Part shown: piece by piece, positions 1 through 5,755 of the stretch | Layout: the number at the start of each line of letters is the position of its first letter | How positions within the stretch are numbered: the first letter of the stretch is position 1 | NCBI GenBank assembly: GCA_017560705.1 | Contig: JAFZEK010000019.1 | Span: forward strand, 1-7,257 | DNA length: 7,257 nt | Direction of reading: 5' to 3' | From: Bacteroidales bacterium | GTDB taxonomy: Bacteria; Bacteroidota; Bacteroidia; Bacteroidales; P3 | Made by a program: the position numbers and the translations under genes | Notes under the pieces: generated by a model | What the model was told of the DNA's origin: nothing | Seen by the model: only the letters and a program-made list of their open reading frames with translations | Database searches by the model: none

Positions 1-511
1 CATGAATATGAACCACCAATGGCTTCCCACTAATACGATGTACTACAACACCCGCAGGATAAGTCAACCAATCATGGCAATGGATAACATCGAAGGAATA
101 GGACTTTGCAATGATCTTTGCCACTACTGCATATCTATCTACTTCGGCATAAAGGTTTGCACCATAGCCGCCTGTAAAACTAAAACATCCGTTTTGACAA
201 GAAACAGAACTTGCTATCCTAGTTTGATTCTCAAAATAAAAATATTCTTGTTCAGTTTGGTAAGGAATTAATTTCGAATCGACTTCTACGTAAGTAAAAC
301 AATGAGACATATCTTCGGCATTCGACACCCTCACAGTATTAGCACCTACTACACGTGCCACGTCGGAGTTCTCGTCGCCAAAAGATTTAGGCACAACAAA
401 AATAATATCGCACCCTAATCGAGACAACGCACGTGTAAGCCCATAACAAGCCGTTCCCAAGCCACCTGTGATATGTGGGGGAAACTCCCATCCAAACATT
501 AATACAGTCAT
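1..511 (-). CDS. Starch/glycogen synthase-like glycosyltransferase, N-terminal part (cut by left edge)
   Basis: This frame starts at ATG 511 and is open for 170 codons to the window edge, so its C-terminal end is missing. The N-terminus MTVLMFGWEFPPHITGGLGT has the glycine-rich loop (TGGLG, residues 15-19) that corresponds to the nucleotide-sugar-binding K-x-GG-L motif of starch/glycogen synthases. HCHDWLT (residues 144-150) is the typical motif of their N-terminal Rossmann domain, and KPLVVHIH closes the visible part. Known relatives (GT5/GT4, GT-B fold) transfer glucose from a nucleotide sugar to an alpha-glucan in the cytoplasm. In Bacteroidota such genes often lie near alpha-glucan hydrolases, but none is visible here. 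There is no Shine-Dalgarno site. Upstream, only a poor promoter match with a three-base spacer (TAGAATTTG, minus strand, about 601-609) is seen. The exact donor and acceptor are not decided by this fragment. Confidence 0.88.
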   Translation of the reverse strand, partial: MTVLMFGWEFPPHITGGLGTACYGLTRALSRLGCDIIFVVPKSFGDENSDVARVVGANTVRVSNAEDMSHCFTYVEVDSKLIPYQTEQEYFYFENQTRIASSVSCQNGCFSFTGGYGANLYAEVDRYAVVAKIIAKSYSFDVIHCHDWLTYPAGVVVHRISGKPLVVHIH

Positions 512-660
512 ATTTATTATTTTTGAAATATAAACCGCCAATAGGGATAAAAGTTTCCGCAACTCTCACTTTTTTTTCCGAAAAAACAGCTCAAGCAAAT
601 TCTAAAAATTCCTCACTTTGAAACATTTCATTTCAACTTTTCGGCTAAAAAGAAATTATA

Positions 661-690
661 AAAAAACTGGCAGATCATACAATCTGCCAG
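661..690 (-). terminator. Intrinsic terminator after the DUF2807 gene
   Basis: Read on the minus strand, a perfect 9-bp stem (CTGGCAGAT pairing with ATCTGCCAG, 682-690 and 667-675) with a 6-base loop is followed directly by six T residues (666-661). It lies 25 bases past the stop codon of the DUF2807 gene, so it probably ends the whole minus-strand unit that begins near 3726. It also separates that unit from the glycosyltransferase gene further left. Confidence 0.9.
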
Positions 691-715
691 ATAAAATATC
701 CATGAAAACACATTA

Positions 716-1489
716 TCATCGTCTCATCACTCTTCCTGTTCCCGGAGAGTCTTTTGTTATATCAGGATCGCCTAGATAGAGCACATTACCACTGCCAAAC
801 ATCTTGCAATCCAAATCGTCAACAGCATATACAAATATATTACCACTGCCCGACACTTCACAACTGCAATCAAACACAGCACAATTTTCCATGTTTATCT
901 TTCCGCTACCAGCTATAAGCAGTTTTCCTTTTTCGGCCTTGCCAACCACTATAATGTCGCCACTGCCAGTATTTTCCACTTCTAAGTTCTTTACCGTAAT
1001 GGCTTTCATGCTAAGCACCTTTCCGCTACCTTTGTTCTCAATACGTAGCTTATGACTCTCTATCGGTGTTAGCACTTCGAAAATTCCAGTCCCTTCGTTT
1101 ACAACCTTTTCCAATGCGTATGAACTAATTTTCACCACAAAACGTGTAGGAGCTATCTTTGTATGCTTATACTCTTTCTTAGGAGCTATAACCAACGTGT
1201 TTACATCCACTACAAAGTCATAAACATCAAAGAGGTTCTTATCCAAAGTTACAGACATCACATCGGGAGCTTCCGCTTGAGAATACTGCACATCCACGTT
1301 GCCACGTATTTCTATCTTATTAAAATCTCCAACATCTATACGACGAGTGATAACATTCTTGTCGCCCTTCAATGTTACGTCTTTTTGAGGAGAAACACTC
1401 GGCTTTTTGCCAGCAACACACAATCCTACATGTGCCACACTAAACATCACGGCAAATAAAACCATTGACATTAAATTCTTTCTTTTCAT
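716..1489 (-). CDS. Secreted head-GIN domain (DUF2807) beta-solenoid protein
   Basis: With the start at ATG 1489 the product is 257 residues. Residues 1-27 look like a signal peptide: MKRKN, then a hydrophobic stretch LMSMVLFAVMFSVAHVGLCV, with probable cleavage near VAG. C24 is not in a good lipobox. The body matches the head-GIN/DUF2807 family, common in Bacteroidota envelopes: an opening like TRRIDVGDFNKIEI (residues 49-62), then seven G-S/T-G turns at residues 133, 154, 175, 194, 214, 232 and 250. Their spacing of 18-21 residues fits rungs of a right-handed beta-solenoid. The end, SPGTGRVMRR, is typical for the family. Members are often labelled 'putative auto-transporter adhesin', but no molecular role is firmly established. 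It lies 88 bases downstream of the NusG-like gene and is followed by a strong terminator. Longer starts exist: ATG 1531, preceded by GGAGG, and GTG 1537. ATG 1489 gives the best signal peptide. Confidence 0.87.
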   Translation of the reverse strand: MKRKNLMSMVLFAVMFSVAHVGLCVAGKKPSVSPQKDVTLKGDKNVITRRIDVGDFNKIEIRGNVDVQYSQAEAPDVMSVTLDKNLFDVYDFVVDVNTLVIAPKKEYKHTKIAPTRFVVKISSYALEKVVNEGTGIFEVLTPIESHKLRIENKGSGKVLSMKAITVKNLEVENTGSGDIIVVGKAEKGKLLIAGSGKINMENCAVFDCSCEVSGSGNIFVYAVDDLDCKMFGSGNVLYLGDPDITKDSPGTGRVMRR

Positions 1490-1577
1490 CGGTTTAGTTT
1501 TTATTATTAATACTTTTCCATCACTCACCATTATCACCCTCCACTAAATCATTATAAACTCCTGAATACAAAATTTA

Positions 1578-2096
1578 TTATCCTTCGGTTATATTTTCTA
1601 GCATATCTTCTTCCACAGTCATTTGTAGTATGACAGACAATGCTTCTATCTTCACACCGAAGTTTCCATCTTTATTGTCGGTTATCAAAACGCCTTCCAC
1701 ATTTTCATAACCTTTCTTAAGCACTCGCACTTTGCTGCCCTTCTTTAAGGAATTTATATTCTTAACATGTAATTCATTGCCAGCAGCAATAAGCTTGCGT
1801 ATTGCATATATTTCTTCGTCGGACACTATACCCACAGTATCATTGAAGCGAATGGCAAAAGATACACCTTTTTCGTGCTCCAAAGTAAAAAGCTGATTGG
1901 CATATATGCGTACAAACAAGTACGAAGTGAACAGCGGAAACTCTTTCCACACTCGACGGTCGTGCCATTCTCTTAAAAGTCGCTGCAAAGGCAAATACAC
2001 CTCGTAACCCTTAAGCTCTAACTCTTTAGCCACCGCCTTTTCGTGCCTCGGATACACATAAACAGCCACCCACTGCGGGCGTATATTATTCAACAT
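1578..2096 (-). CDS. NusG-family (UpxY-like) transcription antitermination protein
   Basis: The 172-residue product starts at ATG 2096. Residues about 8-105 form a NusG N-terminal (NGN) domain: QWVAVYVYPRHEKAVAKEL, GYEVYLPL (30-37), then a basic segment REWHDRRVWKEFPLF and SYLFVRI (58-64). A KOW-like C-terminal domain follows: KKGSKVRVLKKGYENVEGVL (about 118-137), then a beta-rich tail. The architecture and the Y/P/L-type N-terminus fit specialised NusG paralogues (RfaH/UpxY/LoaP type), which ride on RNA polymerase and keep it from stopping early in chosen long operons. In Bacteroides the UpxY members head capsule loci. Here no capsule genes follow: the gene lies 44 bases after the coiled-coil gene and 88 bases before the DUF2807 gene. 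No promoter box or terminator is seen in the 44-base gap, which supports co-transcription. The family assignment is firm; the target operon is unknown. Confidence 0.88.
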   Translation of the reverse strand: MLNNIRPQWVAVYVYPRHEKAVAKELELKGYEVYLPLQRLLREWHDRRVWKEFPLFTSYLFVRIYANQLFTLEHEKGVSFAIRFNDTVGIVSDEEIYAIRKLIAAGNELHVKNINSLKKGSKVRVLKKGYENVEGVLITDNKDGNFGVKIEALSVILQMTVEEDMLENITEG

Positions 2097-2140
2097 AATT
2101 TATTTATTCTCCTATACTATATTATCTACGCACCTGTTCC

Positions 2141-3643
2141 CTATCTCTTTATGTAAGACAAGAAATCCAAATCCAACGAAATACTCATAAACATAGTCAT
2201 CTTCCACACATCAGTCTTTTGGTCGTCAATAGAATAACCGGCAGGCAACTTATCACCTTCTTTCAACCCATCTACCAAAGCCTCATACTCGGCTATGTTA
2301 GCACCTACTGCCAAATGAAAGAAATCCAAGAACTTAAAGCTAGGACCTACATAGAAATTCTTAAACAAATTAGAACCGCCAAATCCAATATAGAATCCTA
2401 AATCGTATGAGAAATCTTGGTCGAAACGCTTAACTCTCACCACCGACGATGAGTCCGTTTGCACCTTGGTATTGAAAACATTGGTCAAATCCCACAACAT
2501 AACCGAAGCACCTGTTATGAAATCAAATTCCACTGTGCCAGCATTTTTGTTAGTTATCTTATATTCTGTAGTAATGCTTCCATCAGGTTTTTCTATTTGA
2601 ACAGGACGAGTAGTCCACGATGGAGTGCGATAAAGTCTCATAGCAAGCCCTTGAATAACACGCACCTTCTTCTTCTTATTTGTAGATTGTTTTATCTGAG
2701 CTTCAGCCTCTCTTGCACGTTGCTCGGTATACTTCAACGCCTCATTGGTTTTCAATATAGTGCGTTCAGCCTCGTTGAGCTTCATTCTCAAAGTATCTGC
2801 AAGCAACTGATAATGTTTGCGTTCTATGCTAACTTTTTGATAGTCCTCCATCTGCTTATCTAACGACAACTCTTTCTCGCTTATATTCTTTTGCAAATAC
2901 TCTATCTCTCTAGATTTGGCTTCAATACTCACATTCTTAGCTTCCAAAAGCCCTTCTAGCTTCACTTTGTCCACATTGGAAGTGCCTATAGCCTCCTGAT
3001 ACAATCTTTCTTTTTCATTGAAAAGCTTTTCTTTATCTTGCAAAGCCAAAACTTTTTCTTCCAAAAGAGAGTTTTTCTCTTCAAGCTTCTTTTGGAATGA
3101 AGCATTAGAAAGGAACAACGAATCGCAAAGAGTTTCCAAATAAACTATACGAAGTCTTTGTTTTTCATTAGATTGTGAAAGAGTAGCAATCTCTGCATTC
3201 AACGAATCCACTATGGCCGATTTATTATTCAAATCGCCAACAGACAGTGCCAACAAATCTCTTTCCTTCTCTAAATCAAATATTTTCAGATTAAGCGCCG
3301 CACGACTTTGCTCCAAACTATCCACCACTCGCAATATAGAATCAATGTACACGACATCTGATTGCGAGCTACCAATCTTCTTTTCAAGTTCAGCTATCTC
3401 GTTCAAAAACAACAACGAATCGTTGTAATACTTTTGAACAATAGAGTCAAATTTTTCCTTTGGAATCATCAAACTTTCCACCGAATCAGGTGTTATAGTA
3501 GCGTTTTCCAAATTGAACACCATATCGTTATCGGTGTCTATTTTTATGCTGCTTTGCAAAGAATCCACAGTTTGCCCATTGCAAAACATCGTTGGCAAAA
3601 ATGCCAAAAGCACAGAAAGCTTCAAAATCTCCTTTATTTTCAT
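2141..3643 (-). CDS. Exported long coiled-coil protein with beta-rich C-terminal domain
   Basis: The start at ATG 3643 gives 500 residues. A TTG six codons upstream (3661) is less likely, because MKIKEILKLSVLLAFLPTMF is a good signal-peptide start, with probable cleavage after NGQ (residue 24). C21 is not in a normal lipobox. Residues about 75-320 are rich in Glu, Lys, Leu and Ser with heptad-like spacing, so a long coiled coil is expected. A basic stretch KKKK (323-326) follows. Residues about 328-500 are different: aromatic and glycine-rich, alternating segments such as FDFITGASVMLWDL (373-386), FYIGFGG (417-423), FYVGPSFKFLDFFHLAVGA (430-448) and the end MTMFMSISLDLDFLSYI. This suggests beta strands, perhaps set in the outer membrane. 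I do not recognise a named family. A reasonable picture is a periplasmic rod joined to an outer-membrane-associated beta domain. It is probably the first gene of a unit with the NusG-like and DUF2807 genes. Confidence 0.8.
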   Translation of the reverse strand: MKIKEILKLSVLLAFLPTMFCNGQTVDSLQSSIKIDTDNDMVFNLENATITPDSVESLMIPKEKFDSIVQKYYNDSLLFLNEIAELEKKIGSSQSDVVYIDSILRVVDSLEQSRAALNLKIFDLEKERDLLALSVGDLNNKSAIVDSLNAEIATLSQSNEKQRLRIVYLETLCDSLFLSNASFQKKLEEKNSLLEEKVLALQDKEKLFNEKERLYQEAIGTSNVDKVKLEGLLEAKNVSIEAKSREIEYLQKNISEKELSLDKQMEDYQKVSIERKHYQLLADTLRMKLNEAERTILKTNEALKYTEQRAREAEAQIKQSTNKKKKVRVIQGLAMRLYRTPSWTTRPVQIEKPDGSITTEYKITNKNAGTVEFDFITGASVMLWDLTNVFNTKVQTDSSSVVRVKRFDQDFSYDLGFYIGFGGSNLFKNFYVGPSFKFLDFFHLAVGANIAEYEALVDGLKEGDKLPAGYSIDDQKTDVWKMTMFMSISLDLDFLSYIKR

Positions 3644-3675
3644 AACATCAAAATAAAACAAACTAGCTGATTACA

Positions 3676-3694
3676 AAAAGGATAATCCCCTTTT
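3676..3694 (-). other. Small hairpin in the leader of the coiled-coil gene
   Basis: On the minus strand AAAAGG and CCTTTT pair around a 7-base loop and are followed by T and G. The hairpin falls between the promoter-like box at 3726-3733 and ATG 3643, so it would be in the untranslated leader. The stem is short and AT-rich, and it may be chance; a role as an attenuator is only a possibility. Confidence 0.25.
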
Positions 3695-3725
3695 CGCAAT
3701 CATCATAACATATTCTTTAGCTTTG

Positions 3726-3733
3726 CAAAGGTA
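3726..3733 (-). promoter_or_regulatory. Bacteroidota -7 box (TACCTTTG) for the coiled-coil gene
   Basis: The minus strand reads TACCTTTG, an exact match to the TAnnTTTG consensus of the primary sigma factor in Bacteroidota. It lies about 80 bases before ATG 3643, leaving a leader of roughly 70-75 bases. No clear TTG/TTTG -33 box is seen at the usual spacing. The box is part of the 10-base palindrome CTTTGCAAAG (3721-3730), which recurs at the protease promoter. Confidence 0.65.
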
Positions 3734-3826
3734 CACCTTTTTATTGAATGTTGTTCTTGCCTACATCTAGTTTTTTCAACATTCAGCACCTTACTATTAG
3801 TTATTAGCATGATACAAAGAATATAA

Positions 3827-3862
3827 GAAAATGCGTTGATGTAAATCTTTTGTCCCAACGCA
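3827..3862 (-). terminator. Probable intrinsic terminator after the nitroreductase gene
   Basis: On the minus strand TGCGTTG (3862-3856) can pair with CAACGCA (3838-3832) around a 17-base loop, and the sequence then runs into TTTTC. It starts 41 bases past the nitroreductase stop. The 7-bp stem with a long loop makes it weaker than the terminator at 661-690, but its place between two genes with separate promoter boxes is right. Confidence 0.5.
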
Positions 3863-3902
3863 CTTCCCTATATTAATATAGTAAACAGCAATCAAACGCC
3901 CG

Positions 3903-4658
3903 CTAATCGTTATTCATAAAACATGATTCGTGCAAGAAATTCAATAATTTCTTGGACATCATCACATTATCAGCCTTCTTATACCTTATTTGAGTAAAAA
4001 TTTGAGCCAAGTTTTCGGTATTATTCACCTTCACCATTTCTTTGGAGAAAGGCAGATTTTCCTTTTCTTCAAAAATGCGATTTATGTCGCTATCGCTGTA
4101 GTCATTATAGCGTTCGTAATGCACCACACCCTCTAGCGGCAAACGCTCTGTAAGCTCAGGCATTTCGTCGGGATAACCAACTGTAATAGTGGTTACAGGC
4201 ACTACACCCTTGGGCAATTCTAAGAAATTGGCAATTTCGGGAGCATTATATAGTACAGTTCCTAAATAGCAAAAGCCCAAACCCTCTGCTTCAGCAGCCA
4301 CACATATATTTTGAGTCACAATAGTAGCATCAACCACACCGGTAGCAAACCACAAAAAATTGTCGTAGGCAGTGCCGGCATTTCTAAGCATACACCATTT
4401 ATGGTAGCGGTTAATATCCACACATACAGTAACTACCGCACCAGCATCTACCACCATCTTTTGACCAAAATGATGCTTAGCCAATTCTTTTTTTCGCTCA
4501 GCGTCCTGTGTTACTACTATACTATATATTTGCATATTCCCCGTATTAGAGCCTCTAACTCCAGCTTCCAAAATACGATTCAGCTTTTCCTTTTCTATTG
4601 ATTGAGCCTTATATTTTCTTATTGACCTATGTTGCAACAACAAATCTATCGTGTTCAT
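3903..4658 (-). CDS. Nitroreductase-family FMN-dependent oxidoreductase
   Basis: The 251-residue product starts at ATG 4658 and has no signal peptide, so it is cytoplasmic. The N-terminus LLLQHRSIRKYKAQSIEKEK holds the family HRSIRKY motif (residues 10-16), whose Arg/Ser residues bind the FMN phosphate. RGSNTGNMQ (35-43) is the next conserved flavin/substrate loop. ATIVTQNICVAAEAEGLGFC (111-130) followed by YLG (131-133) is the central helix and turn typical of the fold. VPVTTITVGYPDE (153-165) is the late conserved strand, and RLPLEGVVHYERY (172-184) starts a C-terminal extension like that of the NfsA/FRP branch. Family members use NAD(P)H to reduce nitroaromatics, quinones or flavins, usually as dimers. 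The natural substrate cannot be read from sequence. It has its own -7 box upstream and a probable terminator downstream, so it appears monocistronic. Confidence 0.92.
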   Translation of the reverse strand: MNTIDLLLQHRSIRKYKAQSIEKEKLNRILEAGVRGSNTGNMQIYSIVVTQDAERKKELAKHHFGQKMVVDAGAVVTVCVDINRYHKWCMLRNAGTAYDNFLWFATGVVDATIVTQNICVAAEAEGLGFCYLGTVLYNAPEIANFLELPKGVVPVTTITVGYPDEMPELTERLPLEGVVHYERYNDYSDSDINRIFEEKENLPFSKEMVKVNNTENLAQIFTQIRYKKADNVMMSKKLLNFLHESCFMNND

Positions 4659-4711
4659 TTCTTTGATTTTTACTTTATTACACTAAATAATTAATACGTT
4701 CACGCACTCTG

Positions 4712-4719
4712 CAAATATA
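4712..4719 (-). promoter_or_regulatory. Bacteroidota -7 box (TATATTTG) for the nitroreductase gene
   Basis: The minus strand reads TATATTTG, matching TAnnTTTG, followed by CAGAG. It lies about 53 bases before ATG 4658, giving a leader of about 45 bases. No good -33 box is found 19-21 bases upstream. Confidence 0.6.
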
Positions 4720-4939
4720 CAGTTTTTTCTCGAATATACTATCTTTTTTTGCTTGACAAAAACGATAAAACAACGCGCCCTTGCCTACACAAAAAATACC
4801 TCTACCCTACTATAACAATATAAAACAAGAACTTACAAAGAAAAACAGAACAAAATATTCCATCAAACCACTCACAATAAATTATATACACAACAGTGTA
4901 TTTTTGCCAAGATATTAGCTAACAAAAAGAGCACCTCAA

Positions 4940-4979
4940 ATGTTAAAGAAAATCTTTATATGTTAAACAGATTTTCCTC
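4940..4979. repeat. Imperfect 20-base direct repeat, two copies
   Basis: ATGTTAAAGAAAATCTTTAT (4940-4959) is followed at once by ATGTTAAACAGATTTTCCTC (4960-4979). The first ten bases of each copy differ at one position only; the second halves diverge. GAAAATC (4948-4954) and GATTTTC (4970-4976) also form a small inverted pair. In AT-rich DNA part of this could be chance. Confidence 0.4.
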
Positions 4980-5000
4980 CACCACTATTTTAATCCAAAA

Positions 5001-5132
5001 ACATCGCGATACAGATGAAAATACATCACGATATAAATAAAAAAACATCGGGATTGAGATGCAAGAAGACCCGGGTTTCAACACAAAAGTCCCCTATTTC
5101 GAATGAAAAAACACCTAGGTTTCGTAAAAGAA
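5001..5132. repeat. Degenerate array of six units with 22-base period and palindromic cores
   Basis: Units begin at 5001, 5023, 5045, 5067, 5089 and 5111. The first three open with ACATC and then NNGAT: ACATCGCGAT, ACATCACGAT, ACATCGGGAT. Units 1 and 2 agree at 17 of 22 positions and units 1 and 3 at 16 of 22. Units 4-6 drift toward a TTTC-containing form (TTTC at 5076, 5097 and 5120). Units 1, 4 and 6 have perfect 8-base palindromes at the same place in the unit: ATCGCGAT, ACCCGGGT and ACCTAGGT. Each unit ends in an A-rich half. The period is close to two helical turns, so the cores would face the same side of the DNA. Function is unknown: binding sites for a dimeric protein or a degraded repeat family are possible. 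Confidence 0.55.
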
Positions 5133-5712
5133 GAAGAATACTAAGAAAATAAGAGCTTCAGGATAGAAACAACTATCACTGATAATCAACAATATAAAAC
5201 AACATCTCTCCGAGAATCGTTTATTTTAAAAAAAAAGAATGATACACCTCTTTTACGCGAATTTTAGGCGTTAAACAAAGCAGAGTTAATATCACACAAT
5301 TTAATTAATACCTTAAAAAGAAAACTTCCCAAATAGCACAGTCGTACACTACGAACACAACACATGGAATAAACGAGTATTAAACTACTAAAAACCAAAC
5401 TAGTAAAAACAAAAATAATATTCTCATAAGAAAAAATATTTTCGACACATGCAATTTTTTTATTATTTACGGCACTAAATACACGGCAAAAGAAAGAAAT
5501 AATGCACAGAAAAGAGAAAACGAAGATTGATATTCCGCAAAAAGAAAAATATAAAAAAGCATGTTTTGCACAGAAAAAAAAGAAAATAAATTTTACATTT
5601 ACGAAGTGTTTTTCAACGATATACGAATTTCGCAGAATTTCACTACGTTAAAAACCGAGATATTAATAACGAAATTGAAGATACATCATACTATTATATA
5701 AAAATATTTGTG

Positions 5713-5720
5713 TATCTTTG
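5713..5720 (+). promoter_or_regulatory. Bacteroidota -7 box (TATCTTTG) for the protease gene
   Basis: TATCTTTG matches TAnnTTTG exactly and lies 35 bases before ATG 5756, which leaves a leader of about 25-30 bases. It overlaps the 10-base palindrome CTTTGCAAAG (5716-5725), also found at the box of the coiled-coil gene. A -33 box at the normal distance is not evident. Confidence 0.65.
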
Positions 5721-5755
5721 CAAAGTAAAAATAGTAAACAAATATAGAAAAACAA

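Larger units (their letters stand above)
4659..5755. other. Long A-rich divergent spacer without a convincing gene
   Basis: This 1.1-kb stretch lies between divergent genes. It is very AT-rich, and the plus strand carries far more A than T over most of its right half, with runs such as AGAAAAAAAAGAAAAT. At its two ends are the promoter-like boxes for the nitroreductase (4712-4719) and the protease (5713-5720). Between them are a 20-base imperfect direct repeat (4940-4979) and the 22-base-period array at 5001-5132. From about 5140 to 5700 I see no clear gene, RNA gene or strong hairpin. The only small frame, 49 codons at 5502-5651, is lysine-rich in the way an A-rich spacer would produce by chance. 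Confidence 0.7.

Noticed and set aside
2..271. Plus-strand open frame of 89 codons at the left edge
   Set aside because: It is antisense to the glycosyltransferase frame, which has clear family motifs; the plus-strand translation resembles no known protein.
387..569. Minus-strand open frame of 60 codons
   Set aside because: It overlaps the glycosyltransferase start in another frame and shows no motif or signal.
2097..2140. Terminator between the coiled-coil and NusG-like genes
   Set aside because: No stable hairpin followed by T residues can be formed in the 44-base gap.
5001..5132. CRISPR array
   Set aside because: The units are only 22 bases long, abut each other without spacers and are too degenerate; no cas gene is present.
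5502..5651. 49-codon plus-strand frame in the spacer (starts MHRKEKTKID)
   Set aside because: It is loaded with lysine as expected from A-rich DNA, has no recognisable motif and no promoter box directly in front.
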